A stretch of 64,000 bases of DNA from PNNG01 sp964577055 (GTDB taxonomy: Bacteria > Bacteroidota > Bacteroidia > UBA7662). The position numbers and the translations under genes were made by a program. The stretch spans positions 62,001 to 126,000 of the forward strand of contig CAZNWC010000004.1 of assembly GCA_964577055.1 (NCBI GenBank), written 5' to 3'. Within the stretch, counting starts at the first letter, position 1. Each line of letters starts with the position of its first letter. Of this stretch, positions 16,897-24,826 are shown in pieces. The notes below the pieces were generated by a model. That model did not search any database. It saw only the letters and a list, made by a program, of their open reading frames with translations, and was not told the origin of the DNA.

Positions 16897-18930
16897 TCAG
16901 TTGGTGAGGTCTTTTTTGCGCTCTTCGTACAAAAACATTTCGTCGCGGAGGCGGGCGGCTTCCATGAAGTCGAGCTCACGGGCTGCCTTTTCCATCTTTT
17001 TCCGGGTTTCCTGTATCAGTTTGTCAAGCTTGTCGGCCGAAAGGTATTCAACCACTGGGTCGGCAACCAAGTTGATGTCTTCGGGCTCCACATAATATTT
17101 CTGCTTGCTTTCTTTTTTGCCCCTGATGTCGAGCACAGCGGTTTGGCCTATGATTTCTTCTTTGCTTTTGATGATGCCGCGTGGTGTAATGCCATTGGCT
17201 GTGTTGTAAGCCATCTGTTTTTCGCGTCGACGAGCCGTTTCGTCCATGGTCATCCGCATCGACTCGGTGATTTTATCGGCATAAAATATCACCTTGCCAT
17301 TGACATTCCGTGCGGCCCTGCCTGCGGTTTGGGTCAGCGAGCGGTCGCTGCGCAGGAAGCCTTCTTTGTCGGCATCTAATACTGCCACAAGCGACACCTC
17401 AGGCAAATCGAGCCCTTCGCGCAGCAAGTTTACACCAATGAGCACATCGAATTTTCCCAAACGCAGGTCGCGCAGGATTTCCACCCTGTCAAGGGTATCT
17501 ACTTCGCTGTGGATGTAGCGGCATTTGATGCCCAAATTGGCCATGTACTTGGCCAACTCTTCGGCCATGCGCTTGGTAAGCGTGGTCACCAAGACCCGAT
17601 CGCCCTGCGTGATGCGTCTTTGTGTTTCGTCCAGCAAATCGTCTACTTGGGTGGCTACCGGACGTACTTCGATAGGAGGGTCGAGCAAGCCAGTAGGGCG
17701 GATGAGTTGTTCAACAACCACGCCCTCACTCTTCATCAATTCATAATCGCCGGGTGTGGCACTTACGTATACCACCTGGTGCATGAGTCCCTCGAACTCA
17801 TCGAATTTCAAGGGCCGGTTATCGAGGGCAGCAGGCAAACGGAAGCCGTGCTCTACCAGGTTTACCTTTCGGCTACGGTCGCCGCCATACATGGCCCGCA
17901 ATTGGGGGATGGTTTGGTGGCTTTCGTCGAGGATGAGCAGGTAATCTTGCGGGAAATAATCGAGCAGGCAGAAGGGGCGCTCTCCTGGATTCCGTTGGTC
18001 GAGGTAGCGCGAATAGTTTTCGATACCTGAGCAATAGCCGAGCTCGCGGATCATCTCCAAATCAAAGGTGACCCGTTCTTCCAAACGTTTGGCTTCCAAA
18101 AAGCGCCCTTGGCTTTTGAAATATTCGACTTGTTTTACCATGTCGTCCTGTATGGTGAACAAGGTATCGGTAAGCCGGTCGCGTGGCGTAACGTAGTTGT
18201 TGGCTGGAAAGATGGCGATGTCGTTCAACTTGTCGATGGTGGCGCCACTTACCGGGTCGATGGCCGACATATGGTCGATTTCATCGCCAAAAAACTCGAT
18301 GCGGCAGGCGAAATCGGCATAAGCGAGAAAAATATCAACGGTATCGCCTTTCACCCTGAAGGTACCGCGCTTGAATTCGGCAGTGGTACGGCTGTAGAGG
18401 TTATCAACCAGGGCATACAGGAGCGAACTGCGGGGTACTTTGTTGCCCACCGAAAGGCGGATCACCTTTTCGGTATAATCGCGTGGATTGCCCATGCCGT
18501 AAATGCAGCTCACTGAGGCCACAACCAACACGTCGCGTCGACCGCTCATGAGCGAGGAGGTGGTGCGCAAACGCAATTTTTCAATTTCCTCGTTGATGGC
18601 CAGGTCTTTTTCGATGTAGGTGTTGGTGGTAGGGATAAAGGCCTCGGGCTGGTAGTAATCGTAATAGCTCACGAAATATTCTACCGCATTGTTTGGAAAA
18701 AACTGCTTGAACTCGCCATACAGTTGTGCTACCAGGGTTTTGTTGTGGGTGAGCACCAGGGTTGGGCGCTGCACTTGTGCCACCACATTGGCCATGGTAA
18801 ATGTTTTGCCCGAGCCAGTTACGCCAAGGAGCACTTGCGCGGGCTCGTTGTTGTTGATGCCTTCTACCAATTGGCGAATGGCTTCGGGTTGGTCACCCGT
18901 GGGGATATATTCTGAAACAAGTTGAAACAT
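16897..18930 (-). CDS. uvrB: Excinuclease ABC subunit UvrB
   Basis: 677 residues, full length. It is the damage-verification helicase of nucleotide excision repair. Walker A is GVTGSGKTFTMA, the beta-hairpin YYDYYQPEAF clamps the strand, and DESHQ is the helicase motif II. The C-terminal UVR domain that binds UvrC is present (EKAARELDFMEAARLRDEMF). It is nine bases downstream of the acetyltransferase gene on the same strand. Confidence 0.97.
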   Translation of the reverse strand: MFQLVSEYIPTGDQPEAIRQLVEGINNNEPAQVLLGVTGSGKTFTMANVVAQVQRPTLVLTHNKTLVAQLYGEFKQFFPNNAVEYFVSYYDYYQPEAFIPTTNTYIEKDLAINEEIEKLRLRTTSSLMSGRRDVLVVASVSCIYGMGNPRDYTEKVIRLSVGNKVPRSSLLYALVDNLYSRTTAEFKRGTFRVKGDTVDIFLAYADFACRIEFFGDEIDHMSAIDPVSGATIDKLNDIAIFPANNYVTPRDRLTDTLFTIQDDMVKQVEYFKSQGRFLEAKRLEERVTFDLEMIRELGYCSGIENYSRYLDQRNPGERPFCLLDYFPQDYLLILDESHQTIPQLRAMYGGDRSRKVNLVEHGFRLPAALDNRPLKFDEFEGLMHQVVYVSATPGDYELMKSEGVVVEQLIRPTGLLDPPIEVRPVATQVDDLLDETQRRITQGDRVLVTTLTKRMAEELAKYMANLGIKCRYIHSEVDTLDRVEILRDLRLGKFDVLIGVNLLREGLDLPEVSLVAVLDADKEGFLRSDRSLTQTAGRAARNVNGKVIFYADKITESMRMTMDETARRREKQMAYNTANGITPRGIIKSKEEIIGQTAVLDIRGKKESKQKYYVEPEDINLVADPVVEYLSADKLDKLIQETRKKMEKAARELDFMEAARLRDEMFLYEERKKDLTN

Positions 18931-18939
18931 GCGAATGGC

Positions 18940-19383
18940 TCAGTCGATTTTTTTCCGCATCGACCGGTGCGGGATGCTGACTTCGGTAAATGGCTCTCCA
19001 TACAGCTCGTATCCCTGTGCGAGGTAAAACGGGATGGCTGTATCACGGGCATGCAGCACCATGGTTTTGAACAAATGCTCGCGGGCAAAGGTTTCGGCAA
19101 ATGCCACCAGCTTTTTACCAATCCCCTGGCCTTGCAGATTTTCTTGTACGGCTACTTGGCGCATTTTTACGGTGAATGCGTCGACCGGCTTTAATACCAA
19201 GCAGGCCAGCAATTGGTTATCGTCCCAAGCAGTCAGGTGAAACTCTTCGCTTTCTGCTTCCAATTGTTCAGGTGTAAAATACAAGCCCAAAGGATAACGC
19301 AGTACCCGATCGCGCAAGGCAATGGTAAGTGCGTACTCTACCGAGCCGTGGGGAGTGCTTTTGAGTTGAAGGTTTACAGCCAT
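18940..19383 (-). CDS. GNAT family N-acetyltransferase
   Basis: 147 residues. The acetyl-CoA-binding motif A is visible as VAVQENLQGQGIGKKLVAFA in the middle of the protein. The N-terminal part (ALRDRVLRYPLGL) resembles small GNAT proteins of the ElaA/YjcF type, but the acceptor cannot be named. Its start overlaps the end of the upstream membrane-protein gene by ten bases, and it is nine bases before uvrB, so the three genes are likely co-transcribed. Confidence 0.85.
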   Translation of the reverse strand: MAVNLQLKSTPHGSVEYALTIALRDRVLRYPLGLYFTPEQLEAESEEFHLTAWDDNQLLACLVLKPVDAFTVKMRQVAVQENLQGQGIGKKLVAFAETFAREHLFKTMVLHARDTAIPFYLAQGYELYGEPFTEVSIPHRSMRKKID

Positions 19384-19943
19384 TGGACCCTGATGCTGCC
19401 AAATACCACGTGCAAGTGCAAGGTAACCGCCGGGGCCGATAGCCCTTGTAGCGATTCAAATCGCCCTTCGCCAAAATTGGTCTCCTTGCCATCTGGCATT
19501 TTCACTTCGCCAAAATAGGCTTGCGCCTGAATGCGCACCGGTAAATCGCGCGGAATGCCAACGTAGGTTTGTCCGAAAACTGTATCCACCAAAACCTGTC
19601 TGTCGCCTTCGGCCATTTGCTCCAAGCTTACCTCCTGCTCGCCAAAAACGGTGGAAAAGCGTTGTTTGCTCAGGTCGGGGCGGGCCACTGACCGTCCTTT
19701 GCCAAACAGCACATTGGCGCTTTGCTGCACTTCGCCAAAACCATCGAAGCGGGCCCGACCAGAAAGCAGCAATACGCCGGCCGTTAGCAGTGAGAGGGCA
19801 AAAACCAATTTGAAGAAATTGATGTGGAGGTCAAAGAAGTTGTTCAGCAACATCAAGCTGCCGATAACGATGACCACTATGGCGAAAACGCGGTTGGTTT
19901 GCATGATTTCAGGGTTGTTCCAAAAATACATTTTTTCTGACAT
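19374..19943 (-). CDS. LiaF-like membrane protein (cell-wall-active antibiotics response type)
   Basis: 189 residues from the ATG at 19943; the frame extends to 20003 but without a signal or membrane segment there. Two hydrophobic helices (about residues 15-55) are followed by a soluble beta-rich domain with repeated VFGEQEV, VDTVFGQTYVGIP and AYFGEVKM units. That layout is typical of the DUF2154/LiaF C-terminal fold. Such proteins modulate envelope-stress signalling in other phyla; here no two-component system is adjacent. Confidence 0.7.
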   Translation of the reverse strand: MSEKMYFWNNPEIMQTNRVFAIVVIVIGSLMLLNNFFDLHINFFKLVFALSLLTAGVLLLSGRARFDGFGEVQQSANVLFGKGRSVARPDLSKQRFSTVFGEQEVSLEQMAEGDRQVLVDTVFGQTYVGIPRDLPVRIQAQAYFGEVKMPDGKETNFGEGRFESLQGLSAPAVTLHLHVVFGSIRVQWL

Positions 19944-20057
19944 CTGTCCCACGGAATTACGCTCTCCCTTGGGTTGTATCCGCTGCCGTGCAAATGCATG
20001 CACCTTTGACTGTCATTTTGCACCGAAGCCAACATCAACACACGCCTAAATTTTCCT

Positions 20058-20065
20058 TACTTTTG
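20058..20065 (+). promoter_or_regulatory. Putative -7 element for the HAD-map-yebC operon
   Basis: TACTTTTG matches TAnnTTTG and sits 22 bases upstream of the first ATG of the operon. No clear TTG is seen at -33. Confidence 0.5.
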
Positions 20066-20087
20066 CCCCACCTAAGCATAAAAGGGC

Positions 20088-20552
20088 ATGATGATCAATG
20101 AAAACTCCAAAGTTATTGCGGTCGACTTCGATGGAACCATCGTGGAGCACGCCTACCCTGCCATTGGGGAGGAGATGATGTTCGCCTTTGCTACTTTGCG
20201 TCGTTTGCAAGAAAAGGGACATAAATTGCTGCTGTGGACCATTCGCGAAGGCGATTTGTTGCGCGAGGCCGTTGATTTTTGTCGCGCACATGGCGTGGAG
20301 TTTTATGCAGTTAACAAGAACTATCCCGAAGAGGAATTTGAATTTGGAGTTACCCCACGCAAACTGAATGCTGATATTTTTATCGACGACCGCAATGTAG
20401 GTGGGTTCAGGGGCTGGGGAGAAATATACCAAATGTTGCACCCAAACGATGGCAATTTCAAACATGATGTCATCGATAAAGCGGCGCATGCTAATTACAA
20501 AGGGAAAAAACGGAAGAATAAAAGCTTCTTCCAGAAACTGTTGGGCGGGTGA
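20088..20552 (+). CDS. HAD superfamily phosphatase of the BT0820 type
   Basis: 154 residues. The catalytic motif I is DFDGTIVEHAYP (nucleophile and acid Asp), motif II-like LLLWTIREG, and motif IV FIDDRNVGG. The short cap and the sequence YPEEEFEFGVTPRKLNADIFID match the Bacteroidota family named after BT0820. The substrate is not known. A second ATG three bases downstream (20091) is an equally possible start. It is the first gene of an operon with map (four-base overlap) and yebC. Confidence 0.85.
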   Translation: MMINENSKVIAVDFDGTIVEHAYPAIGEEMMFAFATLRRLQEKGHKLLLWTIREGDLLREAVDFCRAHGVEFYAVNKNYPEEEFEFGVTPRKLNADIFIDDRNVGGFRGWGEIYQMLHPNDGNFKHDVIDKAAHANYKGKKRKNKSFFQKLLGG

Positions 20553-21331
20553 TTGTTTACAAAACACGCGAAGAAATAGAAATCATGCGGGCGGCAGCTC
20601 AAGTGGTTAGCCGCACATTGGGTGTGGTGGCTGAGGCCATTCGGCCTGGCGTAACGCCGCTTGAACTCGACAAGCTGGCCGAAACCTACATCCGTGACCA
20701 GGGAGCCGAACCAGCATTCAAAGGGCTTTACGGTTTTCCGAATACCCTGTGCATGTCGCGCAACGAACAGGTGGTGCACGGCATTCCCGACAATAAACCT
20801 TTGCGTGAAGGCGACATCATCAGTGTAGATTGCGGCGCCAAGTTGCACGGTTTTTACGGAGACCACGCTTATACCTTTGCCATTGGCAAAATACATCCGG
20901 CAACCCGTCGCTTGTTGGATGTAACCCTCGAATGTTTGTATCTGGGTATCGAACAAGCCGTAGCTGGTAACCGCATTGGTGACATAGGTTTTGCTGTTCA
21001 ACAGCATGCCCAAAAAAACGGTTACGGCGTAGTGCGCGATTTAGTGGGCCACGGCCTCGGGCGCAAACTGCACGAAAAACCAGAAGTGCCCAATTTCGGC
21101 AAACGAGGATCCGGACCGTTGATCCAAGAAGGCCTCGTGATTGCCATTGAACCCATGATCAACATGGGTGTGAAAGACATCAAACAGTTGTCGGATGGCT
21201 GGACCATCGTCACCGCCGACCGCAAACCCTCGGCCCACTTCGAGCACGACGTGGCCATCGTTGACGGGAAACCCGAAATCCTGTCAACCTTTCAATTCGT
21301 AGAAGAAGCATTAGCCAAGCAAACAGCATAA
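20549..21331 (+). CDS. map: Type I methionine aminopeptidase
   Basis: 260 residues. It removes the initiator methionine from nascent proteins. The five metal ligands can be placed: Asp in SVDCGAKLHGFYGDHAYTF (two Asp), His in GHGLGRKLHEKP, Glu in IAIEPMINMG and Glu in FEHDVAIVDG. The best start is a GTG at 20549, inside the stop of the previous gene (GTGA overlap), which implies translational coupling. The next gene begins two bases after its stop. Confidence 0.94.
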   Translation: MIVYKTREEIEIMRAAAQVVSRTLGVVAEAIRPGVTPLELDKLAETYIRDQGAEPAFKGLYGFPNTLCMSRNEQVVHGIPDNKPLREGDIISVDCGAKLHGFYGDHAYTFAIGKIHPATRRLLDVTLECLYLGIEQAVAGNRIGDIGFAVQQHAQKNGYGVVRDLVGHGLGRKLHEKPEVPNFGKRGSGPLIQEGLVIAIEPMINMGVKDIKQLSDGWTIVTADRKPSAHFEHDVAIVDGKPEILSTFQFVEEALAKQTA

Positions 21332-21333
21332 CT

Positions 21334-22041
21334 ATGGGACGCGCATTCGAATACCGCAAAGCCAGAAAATTTGCCCGTTGGGACAAGATGTCGCGCATTT
21401 TTCCGCGCATCGGCAAAGAAATCACCATGGCCGTAAAGGCCGCAGGACCTGATCCTGAAACCAATCCGCGTTTGCGGGTGGCCATGCAAAATGCCAAGGG
21501 TGCCAATATGCCCAAGGACCGCGTGGAAGCAGCCATCAAACGTGCCACCAACAAGGATGAAAAAGACTATGAGGAAGTAGTGTATGAAGGTTATGGTCCG
21601 CATGGCGTGGCCATTGTGGTGGAAACCGCAACGGATAACCCTACGCGTACCGTAGCCAATGTACGTCACTTATTCAACAAATACGGCGGTTCTTTGGGCA
21701 CTTCAGGTTCGTTAAGCTTCATGTTTGAACGCAAGGGCATTTTCCGCTTGCAAGCCGAGGGGGTGAACATGGAAGAATTGGAGCTCGAACTCATCGATGC
21801 CGGTGCCGAAGACATTCAGGAGGATGAAGGTGAAATCATTGTAACCGCTGCCTTTGCCGATTTTGGTTCGATGCAAAAAGCGCTCGAAAAACTCGGTGTA
21901 AATGTCATTAGCTCACAACTGCAGCGCATTCCGGCCAGCTATGCTGAAATCAACGAGCAACAAGAAGAAGAGGTGATGAAACTCATCGATTTCCTCGAAG
22001 AAGACGAAGACGTACAGAACGTGTTTTATAATTTGCCTTGA
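21334..22041 (+). CDS. yebC: YebC/PmpR family DNA-binding protein (TACO1-like)
   Basis: 235 residues. The N-terminus MGRAFEYRKARKFARWDKMS is a Bacteroidota version of the YebC start, followed by NPRLRVAMQNAKGANMPKD and the family core YEGYGPHGVAIVVE. Members are described as transcription regulators and, more recently, as translation factors that help ribosomes through proline stretches. The last gene of the HAD-map-yebC operon, it ends 20 bases before a terminator. Confidence 0.93.
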   Translation: MGRAFEYRKARKFARWDKMSRIFPRIGKEITMAVKAAGPDPETNPRLRVAMQNAKGANMPKDRVEAAIKRATNKDEKDYEEVVYEGYGPHGVAIVVETATDNPTRTVANVRHLFNKYGGSLGTSGSLSFMFERKGIFRLQAEGVNMEELELELIDAGAEDIQEDEGEIIVTAAFADFGSMQKALEKLGVNVISSQLQRIPASYAEINEQQEEEVMKLIDFLEEDEDVQNVFYNLP

Positions 22042-22060
22042 GGTAATCAACATCAAATGG

Positions 22061-22087
22061 AACCCCGGCATTGCCGGGGTTTTTTGT
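22061..22087 (+). terminator. Intrinsic terminator after yebC
   Basis: AACCCCGGCA/TTGCCGGGGTT forms a near-loopless inverted repeat (22061-22081) followed by TTTTTTG. Confidence 0.85.
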
Positions 22088-22185
22088 TTGTAACAACCAT
22101 AACAAGCCGGTTCCGCACGTATTGGGCTTGTCTGAAATTATACTGAAACTTTAGGTTTTCGAAGCAAGCTCTGATTTTGGGTTAT

Positions 22186-22222
22186 AAAAAACCCCCGCCA
22201 GCACCAGCCAACGGGGGTTTTC
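22186..22222 (-). terminator. Intrinsic terminator of the M13 peptidase gene
   Basis: AACCCCCG (22190-22197) pairs with CGGGGGTT (22212-22219); the run TAAAAAA on the left becomes a T tract in the minus direction. It lies 16 bases beyond the peptidase stop. Confidence 0.8.
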
Positions 22223-22237
22223 TTGTAGGCAGCTTGC

Positions 22238-24262
22238 TTACCAAATAATTACTTGCTTGCTTTCGTCGGCAACCATGCCTTGGCCGGGTTGACAACCCCA
22301 GGCTTCGCGGAATTCGGGCATGTTGGCCAATGGCCCACGTACGCGGTATTCGCCAGGTGAATGTGAATCGGTGATGATGCGCTTGCGGAGTTCTTTTTCA
22401 GAAATATTCTGTGACCAAACAGTGGCCCATCCCAAGAAAAAGCGCTGTTGCCAGGTAAACCCATCGATGTTGCCGCTGAGGTCTTTGCCTTCGTTGGCGT
22501 GGAGATAGGCGTAATACGCCATGGTGAGGCCCGCCAAATCGGCGATGTTTTCACCCTGGGTGAGGCTTCCATTGATAAAAATGCCATCGAGCACCTCATA
22601 TCCATTGAATTGGGCCACGATGCGGCCTGTACGCTCTTCGAAAAGTTTGCGGTCTTGTTCGGTCCACCAGTTGCTGAGGTTGCCTTTGGCGTCGTACTTG
22701 CTTCCTTTGTCGTCGAAGCCATGTGAAAACTCATGGCCAATCACGGCGCCAATGCCACCGTAATTGACGGCATCTTCAGCATTGGGGTCGTAGAACGGTG
22801 GCTGTAAGATGCCGGCAGGAAATACAATTTCATTGCGGCTGGGTGAATAATAGGCGTTTACGGTTTGTGGTGTCATGCCCCACTCGGTTTTGTCGATGGG
22901 CTGGCCAATTTTGGCAATCATTTCGCGGTAACCGAACTGGCGCACCTGCATCACGTTTTCGAACAGGGTTTCGGCACCGATTTGAACGCTGCTGTAGTCC
23001 TTCCACTTGTCGGGATAGCCGATCTTGTATTCAAAAGCTGCCAGTTTCACCAAAGCTTGGGCCTTGGTTTCTCCGCTCATCCAGGGAAGGGCTTCGATGC
23101 GGGCCTTGAAGGCATGGCGCAAATGCTCAACCATCTCGCCCACCTTTTTCTTGGCTTCGGGACTGAAATGCTCCTTTACGAACAATTGACCTACTACTTC
23201 GCCCAAACTACCGTTGGTGAGGTTAACGGCACGCTCCCAGCGTGGCTTCATTACTGTGGTACCGCTGAGGGTGGTAGAGTAGAACCCGAACTGTGCCTTT
23301 TCAAAACGGCTGTCGAGGATGCCGGCTGAACCATTGAGTACCGACCATTTGAGGTAATTGCGCAAATCGGCCAGCGGGGTGTTGGCCACAAGGGCCTGCA
23401 TGCCTTTGAGAAAATCGGGTTGCGAAACCACCAAATCGTTGAATTGGGGAACGCCTGCAGCTTTGAAAAAGTCGCCCCATGGCGTAGCGCCAAATTGCGG
23501 ATGATCAACAAAGGCTTGGTAAGTGAATTTATTGTAGGTCTTGTCGGGATCGCGGCGTTCTACTCGCGTCATGCTGATTTCAGCCAAGGCCTTTTCGAGA
23601 TTGTATACGCGCTGAGCGGCTTTGTCGGGATTGGCAATGCCGCCCATTTTGAACAAATCGGTCATATAGGCTACATACGCTTTTTGAATGGCTACCGAAG
23701 CCTCGTCGGTTTTGGTGTAGTAATCACGATCGGGTAAACCAATGCCGCCTTGACCGAGGTAAACGATGTTGGCCTCGCTGTTTTTGGCATCGATGCCCAC
23801 GTAAAAGCTGAAGAAGCCTCCGAAGCCCTGGCTACGCATTTCACCCAGGAAGCTCATGAGCTGCTTTTTGTCTTTCAAGCCGTCAATTTTGGCCAAATAA
23901 GGCTGAATGGGTGCAATGCCGCGCTTGTTCAGCACTGCTTCGTTCATGGCCGACTTGTAAAAATCGCCCACCATTTGTTCAGGACTTCCTGCCGGGAATC
24001 CATTTTTATCGCGCAAGAGACGGTCGAGAATGGCGCGGATTTTTTCGTCGTTTTGTTTCGCCAATTTGCCGAAGGTGCCCCAGCGGCTTTCAGTTTCGGG
24101 CATGGGGTTGTTTTTCATCCATCCGCCAGCTGCAAAGGCGTAGAAATTGTCGCAACCGTTGGCGGTAAGGTCGAGGTTGCTGCTGTCTACGCCCGAACGC
24201 AAATTTTGGGCAGATGCATGCAAAAATCCGATTGCCAAAAGGCAGGTCAAAAGTTGCTTCAT
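22238..24262 (-). CDS. pepO: M13 family metallopeptidase (neprilysin/PepO type)
   Basis: 674 residues from the ATG at 24262, which begins a signal peptide (MKQLLTCLLAIGFLHASAQ); ten more upstream codons are open but look non-coding. The zinc motif is HEFSHGFDD, with the third ligand in GENIADLAGL and the substrate-binding NAYYSP. The protein ends VIIW, close to the family's usual C-terminal Trp. It degrades oligopeptides in the periplasm or outside the cell. The 5' untranslated part contains a perfect palindrome GGGCAATTGCCC (24287-24298). Confidence 0.93.
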   Translation of the reverse strand: MKQLLTCLLAIGFLHASAQNLRSGVDSSNLDLTANGCDNFYAFAAGGWMKNNPMPETESRWGTFGKLAKQNDEKIRAILDRLLRDKNGFPAGSPEQMVGDFYKSAMNEAVLNKRGIAPIQPYLAKIDGLKDKKQLMSFLGEMRSQGFGGFFSFYVGIDAKNSEANIVYLGQGGIGLPDRDYYTKTDEASVAIQKAYVAYMTDLFKMGGIANPDKAAQRVYNLEKALAEISMTRVERRDPDKTYNKFTYQAFVDHPQFGATPWGDFFKAAGVPQFNDLVVSQPDFLKGMQALVANTPLADLRNYLKWSVLNGSAGILDSRFEKAQFGFYSTTLSGTTVMKPRWERAVNLTNGSLGEVVGQLFVKEHFSPEAKKKVGEMVEHLRHAFKARIEALPWMSGETKAQALVKLAAFEYKIGYPDKWKDYSSVQIGAETLFENVMQVRQFGYREMIAKIGQPIDKTEWGMTPQTVNAYYSPSRNEIVFPAGILQPPFYDPNAEDAVNYGGIGAVIGHEFSHGFDDKGSKYDAKGNLSNWWTEQDRKLFEERTGRIVAQFNGYEVLDGIFINGSLTQGENIADLAGLTMAYYAYLHANEGKDLSGNIDGFTWQQRFFLGWATVWSQNISEKELRKRIITDSHSPGEYRVRGPLANMPEFREAWGCQPGQGMVADESKQVIIW

Positions 24263-24385
24263 AGGTAAGAATTTCTCGGAAATATAGGGCAATTGCCCCT
24301 AAAAGTCGGTGCGATGGTCGCCCAAATGAACAAATTTGGATTTTTTTATGACAATGCTTAATCTTGGTGGGTCAAAAAATAAAAA

Positions 24386-24777
24386 ATGTTCAAAAAAATT
24401 CTAGGACTGCTGTTCGTTGCCGGCATGGCATTGTCAGCATGAAAAAGGAAGAAACGCCAGCTCCTCAACCTACCAACAAAGAACTACTGTCAAGAACTTG
24501 GAAAGCGGATTCTGTCCTCATTGACAACGTAAATGTAACGTCTTTTTTCACAGGCCTCCGTCTTACTTTTAGGGCTGACAACAGTTATGTGTCGTCAAGT
24601 CCGACAGAAACAGATAGCGGCGCATGGACTTTTGGCAGCAATGAAACACAAATCATTTTGGATCCAGGTCCCGACCAAGAAGTGTGGACCATTCAAACGC
24701 TTACAAGTAGCTTGCTCCGAATTTCAGCTACGGCCGACAGTTCTGATTTGCGTGCCCAATTTAGTCCTGCACCTTAA
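24386..24777 (+). pseudogene. Lipocalin-like lipoprotein gene interrupted by a one-base frameshift at the lipobox
   Basis: The ATG at 24386 opens an 18-residue signal peptide (MFKKILGLLFVAGMALSA) that meets TGA at 24440-24442, exactly where the lipobox Cys should be. The +1 frame continues without interruption as KKEETPAPQPTNKELL to a stop at 24775-24777. Inserting a single C would turn TGA AAA into TGC AAA, giving LSAC-KKEET, a proper lipobox. The body (RTWKADSV, SGAWTFGSN, WTIQTLTSSLLRIS) resembles small lipocalin-like lipoproteins of Bacteroidota. It is either a recent mutation or a base missed in sequencing. Confidence 0.75.
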
Positions 24778-24794
24778 ATTGGAATACTTTTTCT

Positions 24795-24826
24795 CAAAAA
24801 AGCCGGCATCGTCCGGCTTTTTTTGT
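24795..24826 (+). terminator. Bidirectional intrinsic terminator
   Basis: AAAGCCGG/CCGGCTTT with a CATCGT loop, flanked by A-run and T-run, placed between the convergent lipoprotein gene and the DUF5686 gene, touching the latter's stop codon. Confidence 0.8.
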
